Assembly: GCF_050003625.1 (NCBI RefSeq)
Contig: NC_134397.1
Location: 98,812,162-98,876,161 of the forward strand
Direction: 5' to 3'
DNA: 64,000 nt
From: Haematobia irritans
Lineage: Eukaryota; Arthropoda; Insecta; Diptera; Muscidae
Shown: positions 33,862-44,371 of the stretch, in pieces
How the letters are laid out: the number at the start of each line of letters is the position of its first letter
How positions within the stretch are numbered: the stretch's first letter is position 1
The notes under the pieces: generated by a model
Seen by the model: only the letters and a program-made list of their open reading frames with translations
The model's database searches: none
Told to the model about the DNA's origin: nothing
Position numbers and translations under genes: made by a program

Positions 33862-35067
33862 TCAGCTCAAAGCAATCATTAACATCCTTTGAAAGCTGTT
33901 CGAAGATATCTTTAATCCAAATGGCAGTCGTTTAAACTGGAAATGTCCATTTCCTGTAGAAAAAGCCGTGAGTGGTCTGGAATCCTCGTGCAGACCTATC
34001 TAGTGAAACGAACTCGTCATGTCCAGCGTTGAGAAATATCTTGCTCTTCCGAGTCTATCTAATACATCTTCAATTCGTGTCAATGGAAATTTATCGTTAA
34101 CGATTTTGTCATTAAGTTTTCTGAAATCCACTACTAGACGTCATTTCTTTGTTCCATCTGTCGACTTTTTCGGAACCACTAACAATGGTGAATTATACGG
34201 GTTAGTGGAATCTTCAATCATGTCATCATTCCTCATTTGCTCAACTCGCCTATTTATTTCATACATTTGTGTGTGGGGAAGACGATAATTTTTTATATAA
34301 ACTGGAGAATCATCAATGGTTTGTATTTGTTTAGTATAAAAATTATTTACACTCAATTTATCCCCAGGAAGATGGAAAACATCTTCATATTCTCTAAAAA
34401 TTCCAATAATTGACTCCCTGGAATCAGGATCACATGTTCCAATATCAACATTGGCCAGCAAAGTTTCAATTCTTTCAGGATTATGTAACTTAGAATAATT
34501 AGAATAGCAAATGTCATATTCACTTAAAGGATGTATTTCACAATCAATGCTTTCAATCTTTACTGCTGCATCAGTAGTATTCAGTATCTTCACATGTTTC
34601 ACGCCTTTAGCAGGTATTATGCTGTTTGCTAAGAAAACTCCTTCTGCCAACCTTTTATTTAACACAATACTACTTTCTCCTACATCCACACTTATTGGCA
34701 AAATCATTTCTGAACGTGCTGGTATAATTGTGGCGCTTTGATTAATCGGTCTCGTATTCATTGGTAATATGATTTCATCATCATCGATGTTAAACGAAAT
34801 AGTGTATGTTTCAAAGTCTATTTGGCACAAGTATCTTGACAGAATATCTCTCCCGATAATACCATCTGTTGGGATTGGAAATTTCTCATCCACAATATAA
34901 AACTTGTCATCCAAAACAAATCTCTCAATATTTAAATTTAATGTTGTAGTACCAATACACTGTACCGCATCTTCAGTAATGCCAGTGAGTTTCACAGTTT
35001 CATTTTGATTTATATTGCCAAAATTGTGGTTCTTGCAAATTGAAACATCAGCTCCCGTAGCAACCAA
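33862..35067 (-). pseudogene. pol: Gypsy 1 protease and N-terminal reverse transcriptase
   Basis: The protease active site reads ATGADVS where DTGADVS is expected, a lost catalytic Asp. A second protease block GIIGRDIL is intact. RT begins near 34260 with NPYNSPLLVVPKKS; stops fall just after TDGTKK (34139), in the SSFH segment and before LDESAF, while blocks such as LVVDFRKLN and FQFKRLPFGL are readable between them. Dead copy. Confidence 0.8.
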
Positions 35068-35134
35068 AAATCTTAATTCTTTATCAATGTTGCCACATTT
35101 TATAGATAAAAATGCGCTAGATCTTGCTGATACA

Positions 35135-36004
35135 TTAAAAATTCTTATATTTGACCTTCTTGGACAACAGCTTCCTCCATTGTCCGGCCTTCGTAGTTTC
35201 CCTCATCAGCTGAATAAGGAAATGCTCGAAAACGTTGATTTGATCTTCTGTCATATGAACGGTTCCGGATATTTTGAGCATAATTGCCGCGATTGCCGCC
35301 GTGCCCTTTATTTCTTGTGTTATTATTATTATATTGATAATTATTCTACCTCCGGTTACTGTTACTAGTATTGTTATGTCGCCAGTTGTAACTCTGTTTT
35401 TCGTTGCGTCGGTTCCTATCGTCGAAACTCTCCCTAGGCCTAAATTGATTATCTCCACCATATCCATTGTTGTTGCCATGCCATCACTCACTTTGTATAT
35501 CGCATCCTTTGTTTCTTGTGATGGGTTCGACAAATTCCCAATCTCAAACGCACTTAATTGATCTGCAAGCTCTGAAACTTTTTCCCTAAACTCAGTTATA
35601 GTCGACCTTCCTTGTACCGTACTACCCAATTCAGTTAAAGCTTGTTGCAACGTTTTCGGATTCGGAAATGCTTCTTCTAAACTTTTCCTCAATTCACGCC
35701 ATGTTGTTGGTTTGTTGGAACGACCTAAAATACTCCTCACTTGGGTTGACAGCTTGAAATTATAGACATACTTAACGAATATGGGTCTATCTTCTTCTTT
35801 CAACAAATCGTGCAGCAATTCAGCTTGCGAAATAAAATCATCCAAAAATTTAAAATTCCCTTTGAATACCTGCAGGTTTTTGCCTACCATAGATATGTCA
35901 AAAGACGCCATATTGGGAAAACTTTCTACTTCCACAACTTCTTCTTTTACCTTTAAAGATTTTAAAATGTTCTCAGTTTCTCCAAGTAGTTTCTCAAATT
36001 GCAA
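35135..36004 (-). pseudogene. gag: Gypsy 1 gag
   Basis: Capsid-like region with FKGNFKFLDDFISQAELL, then STQVRSILGRSN and TWRELRKSLEEAF, the order seen in insect gypsy gag proteins. Near 35430 the frame shifts and the last part (rich in Arg, Asn, Gly in another frame, around RNNNTRNKGHGGN) replaces a knuckle; no CCHC box is seen. An N-terminal acidic segment VKEEVVEVESF precedes it. Confidence 0.75.
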
Positions 36005-36059
36005 TTTTAAAGTTTTGACCTCTTCTTCATCAACAACTTCATTAATTTCATTTTTTTAG

Positions 36060-36670
36060 AAAATTCAACCGAGCAAACTTCTCTTCTATATACTTCTTAG
36101 AAAAGTTATATTTACGCTCTTCCTCAAATTATTCTTCAATTCCTTTAACTCAATTATATAGTCATTTAACGACTCCATATAAAATACTACAATTCAATAA
36201 ATTCAAAATTTAATAAATAAAATATTATAATTATTGACTGAATTTTCTTTTCTTATTTCCCAATGAATTTCTAAAATAATTCTATTAAACCTTAACACTA
36301 CTACAATTCATTTCAAAAATCACAATTACAATGTGAATACACTCCTTTATATCAATTTGAACTTAGCGATTTTCCATAACGTATGTACGCCCCTAATGAA
36401 GATACATCCCTGATTCAATACATGTGAACCGGTTACTTTTTACTTGAGTACACGTATTAAACGTCAAATCAGAACATATAAAATGTCAACAAGTCGGACA
36501 TCTTCAAAGCGAAGCAGAATATTCTTTTTTTAGTGAATAAATTTAATGTTTTAAAATTAATAGAATATTCAATTACTGTGTAATTCTATAAATTCATTTT
36601 ATATTTTTCATTTTTTCTTTTTTTTTTTAATAAAATACAAACAATATAACAAAAAGTTCCAGCCTTTTCC
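36060..36670 (-). other. Gypsy 1 leader between the extra ORF and gag
   Basis: AT-rich; a minus-strand coding tail reading KKYIEEKFARLNF is possible near 36090. No gene or repeat recognised. Confidence 0.35.
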
Positions 36671-36689
36671 TTTGTTAGTGTTGTGTTAA

Positions 36690-37374
36690 TTATTATTAAC
36701 ACAACATTGGTTATTGGTTGTTGTGTCTCAGTGCAATTGGCTTTGTTGAATTTTCTTTGTTGCATTTCGGATTGAATTGCATCAATACGCAACCACATTT
36801 CTGATGCTCGTTGTCAGGATGGTGGTGGATCAGCGTTGATGGCTTCGTTGAGTGCCGCAAGTTCCCTCCGTTGACGGACAATTTTTCATTTCATTTCATT
36901 TATTTATTTTCGCATAATCTGTAAGCCTATTGTGGCCAAATCGATCATAAGCATCAACATGAGAGACCATAAGTACAATATTGAGATATTAATACTTAAT
37001 AGACAAATAGATAACTTAATAATAAAACTACAAATAAAAATTACAAGTTTATAATTATGAAATTGTACATATAAAATTTTACATATAAGTTTAATAAAGT
37101 TAGCACGAATAAGGATGAAAATATATTCCAAAAAGTAAAAATTAAAAATTTTTCCACCCCTTTTATGTTTTGGTTTTGTTGTTGGTGGAATTCGAGTCAG
37201 TTTCTCCTCACAGGCCCTCTGCTTCCTTTTTAAATACTCCTCTAACGTTAACTTTTTCGGACCAGCAGTCGGTTCCAAGGTGCAAATGTCTTCCAAATGC
37301 ATGAATTTTTGTGTTGGCAGGATCGCCATGTAATGTGTTTTGACTTTTGGTTTGATGTGATAGTGTTGTTGCAA
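36690..37374 (-). pseudogene. Unrecognised ORF in the gypsy 1 leader, split by a LINE 3' fragment
   Basis: Minus-strand frame reads KKLTLEEYLKRKQRACEEK and KPKHKRGGKI up to 37155, and continues after the insertion with VRQRRELAALNEAI and RIDAIQSEMQQRKFNKANC (36720-36880). Removing 36888-37146 with one copy of the 8-bp duplication keeps the frame. One stop (TGA, 36826) lies in the second part. Highly basic then amphipathic, nucleic-acid-binding-like. It lies between the 5' LTR and gag, an unusual place for a gene in a gypsy element. Family not recognised; starts inside the LTR. Confidence 0.5.
36888..37146 (-). mobile_element. LINE 3'-end fragment with AATTTTTC target duplication
   Basis: Minus-strand end GCGAAAATAAATAAATG followed by repeated AAATG, typical of a non-LTR 3' tail. 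Flanked by AATTTTTC (36880-36887 and 37147-37154). Only about 260 bases long, so severely 5'-truncated. Parent family not identified. Confidence 0.65.
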
Positions 37375-38396
37375 AAATTTAGTGTGTTGGCCTGCCTAAT
37401 GAGGTGTCGGCGCTTAAAAACGCCACTTGGCGTAAAATGTTGTTATCCTGTTATTGCAGGCATAATTGAGTGCCACAGCAATTTAAATGAAAAGATTGTT
37501 CTTTTTAGGTTGAAATGCCAGTTAAAGGCTTCAAAACTTGAATGTTGTTTTATTTAATTTTTCTTGATCTTTTATACAAAGATAACGGCATTTCTTATTT
37601 TATTTTCTTTTTTCAAACATATCCTTAAAAATAAAGGGCACTTTATACGGTCGGATAAACCCTGCGACACAACACGTTGCGGCGACAAATCCGATAGTAT
37701 AAGGTCGTGTTCGGCTGTCCCGGGAACATGTTGGCATAAAATCAAAACAACTTTGATTTTTTCTGGTTGGGTGGTACAAATCATTGAGTGTAAGGGGATG
37801 TTCGACAAACATTATCAAAGACAAATTTATTTTTACATTAAAAACAGGCATTTCTGAAATGAAATTAATGATGGATCGCCAATTCTGGTTGAAAATTAAA
37901 GAAATATATAAATCTAAACCAGTATTGCGGCAAAAACGTGGAAAAATTCCACTTCCAATCAATGGGAAACCAGGCGACAAGTATTTTGAAATTCATCAAG
38001 TAATTTAGTAATATATTAAATGTGGTTTACTTCAGGAATCATTGTTTTGACACATATATCAGGATTTTTTTTATTATTTTCTTCCATTTTTTCAGTAAAA
38101 AAATGGTTTCACCCATAAATCTTCGTACAACTTCATTGTTTGTTTATGCTTCTTCTTATTTTTTCATGTTGTCATCACATTTGTTCGTGCAGTGTAAGGG
38201 CAAAACTTGAACGAACACACAACAAATAGACGAACCTCTGTCGGAGTGTTTATCCGACCGTCTAAGGTCCGCTTAAACAACAATCCTTATATCTAATCAT
38301 ATGTTCTATTACTTATTACTAAACAGCTGTTTGAATTACAATGCAACTTAAACTATTGAACAGCTGACTTAAAACTAATGTACCGAATGCACTACA
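37367..38396 (-). repeat. 5' LTR of gypsy element 1, interrupted by a PIF-like MITE
   Basis: Matches 27308-28631 once both inserts are ignored. It ends ...GAATGCACTACA and then resumes the host element at 38397. Confidence 0.85.
37635..38273. mobile_element. PIF/Harbinger-like MITE, TSD TAA
   Basis: Ends AGGGCACTTTATACGGTCGG and, inverted, AGCGGACCTTAGACGGTCGG. TAA on both sides (37632-37634; 38274-38276), and the left LTR shows the uninterrupted ATAAACAACAATCC at 27576. A 3-bp TAA duplication and AGGGC-type ends fit PIF/Harbinger. No transposase. Confidence 0.75.
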
Positions 38397-39710
38397 ATAT
38401 ATATTTTGTTTTTGCTGTTGTTGTTTTTTTTTTAATTCGTAGACTTTTATACCTAGACATACATATAATGTACATATGTTTGATCCAACTTATAATATTA
38501 AATACTCTTTTCATTATAAAACCATAAAATAAATCTTTTTTTATTAATTACTGTAATTTCACTAATTTTGGAAATTTGTAGATAAAATTATATATAATTA
38601 GATATATTAACATCTTTAAATGTTTTCCTTTGATAAAGTGTATATCGTTTCCTTTATTGCGCAGATTATGTAGGTAAGTAGATTGTATTTGTTATTTCCT
38701 TAGTAGTCATTTTCTAATTGTTTTACTATTTTCTAGATTTGGAAAAAAAGGAAACCTCAGTGGTGTACTGGTTAACATGCCCGCCTTGCATTCAAAAGGT
38801 CACGGGTTCAATCCCAGTTCCGACCAACACCAAAAATTATTTCGGCGGTAGATTATCTCCTCGCAGTAATGTTGGTGACATTTCTGCTTCAAAGATTCTC
38901 TAAGTTGTTTCAGCGCAACGTGAAATGCCGATAGGACTCGATTATAGCAAGGAGGTCCCATGTTATTGAGCTAATTATTGAATCGAGCAGCAGTCAGTGA
39001 TAAGTGAGATGTTGATCACTGTGAAGTCATGATGGTCTGAATAGTATGTATGAGCCTAAAATAACAGCCTATCGCTATACCTAACCTAATCCCGAATACA
39101 CTTTAAATGTGAGTATTAAAAGCAACATAAAATTATATGGCAATTTTTATTGCAACTTAAAGAAGAATGATCCAAAACAATACTAATACTTGCTTACATA
39201 GTTCAATATATTCCCATATTTGTTTATTCCTATATTTGTTTAATAATTGTTTTTTACTTAATTTCATTGCAGATTGCATTAACGCTGTAATACTTTAGTC
39301 GCGTGTCTAAGTCCAAAGCAGAAGAAACAAACGAAAAAACCCTGGATAGCACTCTAACTCAACTGTCAATACTCTTAAATAGCTTTGATGGATCAATTTA
39401 AATTAAACATATTTATTATGCACATACTTTTTGTCTGTATTATTAAATAAAACAATTGATCTCATTTTATATACAAATTATGGCCTTTTATGTGTTGAAA
39501 GATCTCGAAAGATACAATTGTATCAAATAATATACAATTATATCAAATTAGATCTGATTAGATGTGTCTCATTTTTGAGATCTGATCAGATCCAATTTCA
39601 TAGTATTTAGATCTGACCAGATATAACCATTTTTAGGATCTGCTCAGATCTGACCATATCTTGGCTCAGATCTAACCATATCAAATCAGATCCCCCAATT
39701 TTTACACGGG
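38397..39710 (+). repeat. Hybrid CCCGTG element: long-form interior joined to short-form right half
   Basis: 38430-38608 matches 14385-14550 of the long form. At about 38609 the sequence switches to the short-form interior (as at 17765) and continues, SINE included (38756-39091), to a normal right end TTTTTACACGGG at 39710. The missing left half of the short form appears inverted at 39711-42285. Confidence 0.75.
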
Positions 39711-40284
39711 ATATTAAATTTCTTAATTTTCTCAGCTAGTCTTGCGTTAAATTTGTTTAGAAGTGATGCCCCTGACGGCGTTGACATTTGACATAATGAC
39801 ATTGAGGTTTAGACGTGTATTTCAAAAATCTTTTTAACTTGTTCATGATTTTTTTATTATATTTTGGACCGTATTTAACCCCATATACAGTCAGATATGA
39901 TGTTATATCTACCATATCTTATTAGATATAGTGCTATATATGGTGCTATCCAAGCATATATTATTAGATATGCCAGATATAATTAGATATTATACTATAT
40001 ATGATGAGATCTGCAATTATATCTAACCAGATCTATCACCATATATAGCATATCTGTGCATATCTAATTATGTCTGAACCAGGGATCCGGAGCGGAGCGG
40101 AGCAAGCCCTTTTTTTGCCGGAGCGGGAGCGGTATTTCTGTCAAAATATTTCTCTAATATGTGTTGTAAAAGTAAACAGTACTTTCGATCAATTTCATCC
40201 CGTATTACTACAAAGATGTTTGTAATGAACGTCAAATAAATGCAATTAAACGATCTTAATTATATTTAATTTTTTAGTTTTCTA

Positions 40285-40800
40285 CACTGAAAAAAATATT
40301 GTCGTGAAGTCAAAGATTTCATGTCCTTAGAATAAGAATGCAAATTTTGCTTAAAATGGAAGACGCATTTCTCTAAAATAAAGTTTTTTTCCTTGTCCAA
40401 AAGTCAATAAACTTTTGAATGAAGTTCTTTGCATCTTTGCATCTTGCCTACAAAGCAAAAAATCGTTAAAAAATAAGACATGTTTTTCAACACTTTATTT
40501 TAAAGACGCTTTTTACTTGAAACATAGCATAATTTCTACTGCAAGTCGAGTCTTAATATGAAAAATAAAATTGTCGTTAACTCGCTTTTAAAGGATTTTG
40601 ATAACAACTGACGAAAAAATCTAAAAAAATTAAAAATTAACATTTGCTTCCTAGAAGCAAGTACATAACCCCCAAATTTAAAAGAGAATTGCGTCTTTAA
40701 AGTATCCTTACTTGTATTCTCCGCTTCTTTGGCTCGGAATTAATACCCAAACTGTTAAAGTAAAGACAAAATCTTTGGAACCAGGCATGCTTTTTTTCAG
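40285..40800. mobile_element. CACTGAAAAAA MITE nested in the hAT element
   Basis: TA-flanked, starts CACTGAAAAAAATATTGTCG, ends GGCATGCTTTTTTTCAG. Same structure as 8961-9990 without the duplication. A deleted form sits at the same place in the hAT copies at 56036 and 61199, so it inserted before the hAT element spread. Confidence 0.8.
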
Positions 40801-41267
40801 TATAAGGACATTCATATTTGATTTACTATTGTACTATATCCTAGCATTCTCTTACTTCTGATATTAGTTCTCGAAAATTTAATTAAAATTATGGATAGTT
40901 TCAATTTTGGCTGGCATATACATTTATTTTAATTTTTTCTCACATTGAAAACTAATATCTTGATTTGTATTATTGCATGTTATCTACTTTTTTTGAGAAC
41001 GAACATTTCTTAAAAACGCTGTTCGAAAATGTATTTTTACAATAAAGGGGGAAAAAGCGAAATTAGGTAACACTAGATCTGAGTAAGAATATTCGTAGGT
41101 ATACCACGGACTGATTTCGATGGAAGTAGTTGCAAACATAAACATACACACACATTACAAATGTAACAAAACCTCTTCTCTACGTCTGTTGCAAAACAAA
41201 AAAAAACTTTCGGAGAGTAGTTACTTCTACTCTGTGTATAGACTTTCAATTCCAATCAGCGTTGCCG

Positions 41268-41289
41268 TTTTGGTCCGATCGGACCAAAA
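41268..41289. repeat. 22-bp perfect palindrome with TTGGTCC words
   Basis: Half-site TTTTGGTCCGA; the next 70 bases contain three further TTGGTCC words and a near-palindrome around 41321-41341. The same block recurs at 62353-62440. Confidence 0.85.
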
Positions 41290-41409
41290 TTGGTCCAAAA
41301 GATTTCTAATTTTTAAATTTGGTCCGATGCTCGGACCAAACAGAATTTGGTCCATTTTCGTAAAGTTGGTTTCTATCACATATTAAATAGTAGATGGTGC
41401 ACCGCATAG

Positions 41410-41690
41410 AATATTGTCGGGAGGCCAAATATTTCACATGCTTAAAATACGAATACGAATTTTGCTTAGAATAGAAGACGTATTTCTCTGAAATAAAGTT
41501 TTTTCCTTGTCTAAAAGTCTCTAAACTTTTCAATGAAGTCTGTCCTTATAGCTAACTGATACGACATAAAAATGTGTATCCTAATATGAATGAAAAATTC
41601 GTTTTAATGAAGTCAAAATGGATTTAATATTTCTGAAAAAATCTTCAAAATTAATAAAATGTTTCAACACATTGTTTTAAAGTCATTATA
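41410..41690. repeat. Older diverged copy of the CACTGAAAAAA MITE
   Basis: AATATTGTCGGGAGGCCAAA and GAAGACGTATTTCTCTGAAA follow the MITE order but at clearly lower identity than 40285. Recurs at 62486-62765 in the second hAT copy. Confidence 0.65.
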
Positions 41691-42030
41691 CCCTAAACCA
41701 CATAGTGGTTAGGGTATAATAAGTTTGATCTGCCAAAAAATGTGCCTACCAGAAATATTGATTTTAGACCCCATAGAATATATACCGATCGACTCAGAAT
41801 CACCTCGATCTAGCGCTTGGTGTCTGTCCGTCCGTCTGTCCATGTATTTGTTGTTCACCGGATTCCGGTCGCAATTACTAACCGATTTTGATGAAATTTG
41901 GTACAGGGAGTTTTTTGGGCACAAGGACGAACGCTATTGAATTTGGAAGAAATCGGATCAAATTTAGATATAACTCCCATATATATGTATCGCCCGATTT
42001 CGACAAATGGGGTCACGCTGTGCCCCCATA
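41691..42030. repeat. Brachyceran-type TATACCCT hairpin repeat
   Basis: Opens with a hairpin (TTATACCCTAAACCAC / GTGGTTAGGGTATAA), then CCATAGAATATATACCGATC, CTGTCCGTCCGTCTGTCC and CCGATTTTGATGAAATTTGG. I recall this pattern from several fly genomes; its origin is uncertain to me. Recurs at 62770-63105. Confidence 0.6.
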
Positions 42031-42285
42031 AAATAAAACTCAATTGAACAAATTATACAATGTTTGTACTATAATTTTCTCGAAGAGTAGCGGAGCGGAG
42101 CGATTTTTTTTTTCTCGGAGCGGAGCGTGGAGCGGAGCGGTTTTCTTTTCTCCGGAGCGGGAGCGGAGCGGAGCGAAAAAAATGGACCGCTCCGGATCCC
42201 TGGTCTGAACCAATATCTGAACAGATCCAATTAGGTCCAATTTGATATTATTAGACAGGATTGGATCCTCCAATTTTTACACGGG

Positions 42286-42842
42286 CGGGAAGAAATTATA
42301 TTGTTAATAGTGTGGAGTGTACTACGAATAATCTTATTATGGCTTCATATCATGTCAGTGAAGAATACTTAGCTTCTACTTTATTATCTGGCTATATGCC
42401 AGCGGAAGCCTTTATATACCTTCATTCAGAGTCCAAATGGTATTCCAATTTTCTATCATCTAGCCAACAATGATATTCGATTCAAGACAAGTATTCCTAC
42501 CAGGGACATAGATGAACGAGAAAACATAGATTTTGATAAATATTGGTGGATTATTCCCTAACCCCAACCTAACCTACTTTTACTAATACGACCCCTCTAT
42601 TTTATACTTACAAATAAAAAAGTGATGTTTTTGCAAATTTTTTCAATTATTGCAATTTATAGTCCCTATAACTTAAAGAAATTTAAAGAAAATTCATCTT
42701 AATAGTAAATGTATCTTAAAAATTGTACCTGAGAGTCCCGCTTAGGAACTGTGCGCACTAAACATAAATAATTTATCTATTTGTTTAATTGTAGTAAAAT
42801 GTCATATATAAACCTAAATAAATAAACGATTATACAAAAAAA
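42286..42842 (+). pseudogene. I-superfamily LINE ORF2 end and 3' UTR, fragment 3 of 3
   Basis: Reads GRNYIVNSVECTTNN then LSGYMPAEAFIYL, the C-terminal GY-P-EAF-YL signature of I-like LINEs. A one-base frameshift near 42440 leads to GIPIFYHLANNDIRFK and the end FDKYWWIIP with stop at about 42561. The 3' UTR ends in an A run at 42842, directly against gypsy integrase. Continues 17379. Confidence 0.75.
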
Positions 42843-43417
42843 ACCTTGCACCACGGTGGCTCCAGTTCTTGTCGACTACATTCACAATCGTCTTCGCCAC
42901 TTGGTTAGGAATAGCATAAACTTCTGGCCACTTGCTGAAGTAGTCCATGACCACAAGGACATATCGGTTTCCAGAATCACTTACTGGGAAAGGGCCTGCA
43001 ACGTCCATTGCTATTCTCAAATGGAGCTCCTGGCCTATACTCTTGCATAAGACCTCTACGTTTTTGTCTTGGCCCTTTCGCCTTTATACACTTCTCACAA
43101 TTTGCCACCCATTCAGCAATTGATTTCTGGCATCCAACCCAGTAGAATCGTTGCTTCACTTTCTCGGCGGTTTTGGTTATTTCCAAGTGACCTCCACTAG
43201 GTCCATTGTGGAATTCCGTCAAAACATCTCTTATTTTAGAAACCGGTACGATGATTAAATTTTGGCTGCTCTTACCATCTTCGCTTTCCCATTTACGTTG
43301 CAGGGTTTCATTGACCAGACATAGACTGTCCCATTGGGCCCAGTATGATTTCATAAGTGGGCTTTCGGCTGCGATGTCTTTCTTGCTGGGTTTCTTATCT
43401 TCTTCCTTCGCCAACAT
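42843..43417 (-). pseudogene. pol: Gypsy 2 integrase, N-terminal part
   Basis: Zinc domain HHCC complete: FHNGPSGGHLEIT and CEKCIKAKGP. Core begins MDVAGPFPVSDSGNRYVLV with first Asp and DYFSKWPEVYAIP; a frameshift near 43010 separates them. Second Asp and Glu are lost to the LINE insertion. Confidence 0.8.
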
Positions 43418-43587
43418 AATTTAGCTCAAAATGGGATTCGACGTGCCACAGCCGGATATCCACGATTTCTTCCTTATGTTCAGCTTTTGAGCAGTGTTTG
43501 CACTCGACATTACAAGGTCGACGTGACAAGGCGTCCGCATTGCCATGTTTGCCACCTCTGAGCTTTCGGATTATTGAATTGAAGCAG

Positions 43588-44371
43588 CTATCGTAAAGCT
43601 GAATGATCAGTTCTTAGCAAGAAATTCTGTCCATACAAGTAGTTGTGGTAATGCTTTACGCTTTCTATGACAGCAAGCAACTCTCTTCTCGTTACGCAAT
43701 AGTCCTTTTCGGGCTTGGACAACGTTCGGCTAAAATATCCGATGACCTTCTCTTTACCATCTATCTGTTGGGACAACACACCTCCAATTCCGAAAGCGTA
43801 GCATCTGTATCCAAAATAAATTTTTCACCAGGAATAGGATATGCCAGGGCAGGAGCAGAACATAAAAGTTCTTTTAGATTATGGAGTGGCTCTTCCTATT
43901 CATTACATCCTATACATTAACCTTTTGGGTTAATTTATGGAGGCTAGCGGCGATGCTGGCGAAATTTGGTACGAATCTCCTGTAGTAGTTGCACAAACCA
44001 AGGAAGCTGCGCAATTCATGGAGATTTCGTGGACGTGATCAATCTCTCAAAGTCTTTATTTTGTCTTCATCGGTGAATATGCCCTCTGCTGCCACATGAT
44101 GACCCAAGTACTTAACTTCCCGCTGGAAAAGGGAACACTTCTTTGCCTTGTCGTAGACCAGGGGCTGACAGTTTTGCCCATAACTATGATATCGTCGAGG
44201 TATATCAAGCAGGACTTTCAATGCAACTCCTTTAGCACCCGCTCCATCAATCGCTCGAAGGTAGCCGGAGCATTGCAGAGCCCGAATGGCATTACATTGA
44301 ACTGCCAAAAACCGCCATTAACGCCAAAACCTGTATTTTCTTTGTCTCTCTCGGCGATCTGTACTTGCCAT
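43588..44371 (-). pseudogene. pol: Gypsy 2 RT palm end and RNase H, frameshifted
   Basis: The YLDD catalytic box is visible in a broken frame near 44190, followed by VKYLGHHVAAEGI (44100). RNase H reads IDGKEKVIGYFSRTLSKPE and ELLAVIESVKHYHNYLYG, ending FLLRTDHSALR at 43588. At least three frame changes between 43790 and 44371. Confidence 0.75.

Larger units (their letters stand above)
27308..38396 (-). mobile_element. Ty3/gypsy LTR retrotransposon, minus strand, with both LTRs
   Basis: Two near-identical TGTTGCAAAAATTTA...CACTACA blocks (27308-28631 and 37367-38396, each about 395 bases without inserts) flank a minus-strand gag-PR-RT-RNase H-IN region. A purine tract AAAGGGTGAGGG directly abuts the 3' LTR on the minus strand. 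No envelope. Carries inserts in both LTRs, RNase H/linker, integrase and the 5' leader. Inserted into the CCCGTG long-form element. No clear target duplication; about 60 bases of the host element appear to be missing. Confidence 0.85.
40080..42202. mobile_element. hAT element with GGAGCGGAGCGG subterminal repeats, TSD GTCTGAAC
   Basis: Ends CAGGGATCCGGAGCGGAGC and GACCGCTCCGGATCCCTG, flanked by GTCTGAAC at 40072-40079 and 42203-42210. Uninterrupted relatives (17455, 31580) have a single copy of that octamer. CAGGG ends and 8-bp duplication indicate hAT. GC-rich GGAGCGG arrays at both ends contrast with an AT-rich interior. No transposase seen. A MITE and older repeats are nested inside. A second copy begins at 56036. 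Confidence 0.88.
39711..42285 (-). repeat. Inverted left half of a CCCGTG short-form element, holding a hAT
   Basis: ATATTAAATTTCTTAATTTT is the complement of the short-form middle at about 17760; the match runs on the minus strand to the terminus ACACGGG at 42285. The hAT at 40080-42202 splits it. The breakpoint coincides with the switch point in the preceding hybrid, at the middle of the same element. Confidence 0.75.

Noticed and set aside
37600..37980. 126-codon minus-strand frame in the LTR
   Set aside because: It crosses the border between LTR and PIF-like MITE, and the corresponding region has no coding signature.
27308..38396. Envelope gene in gypsy element 1
   Set aside because: Only about 150 bases separate the integrase stop from the 3' LTR, too little for an envelope; no signal peptide or membrane segment is seen.
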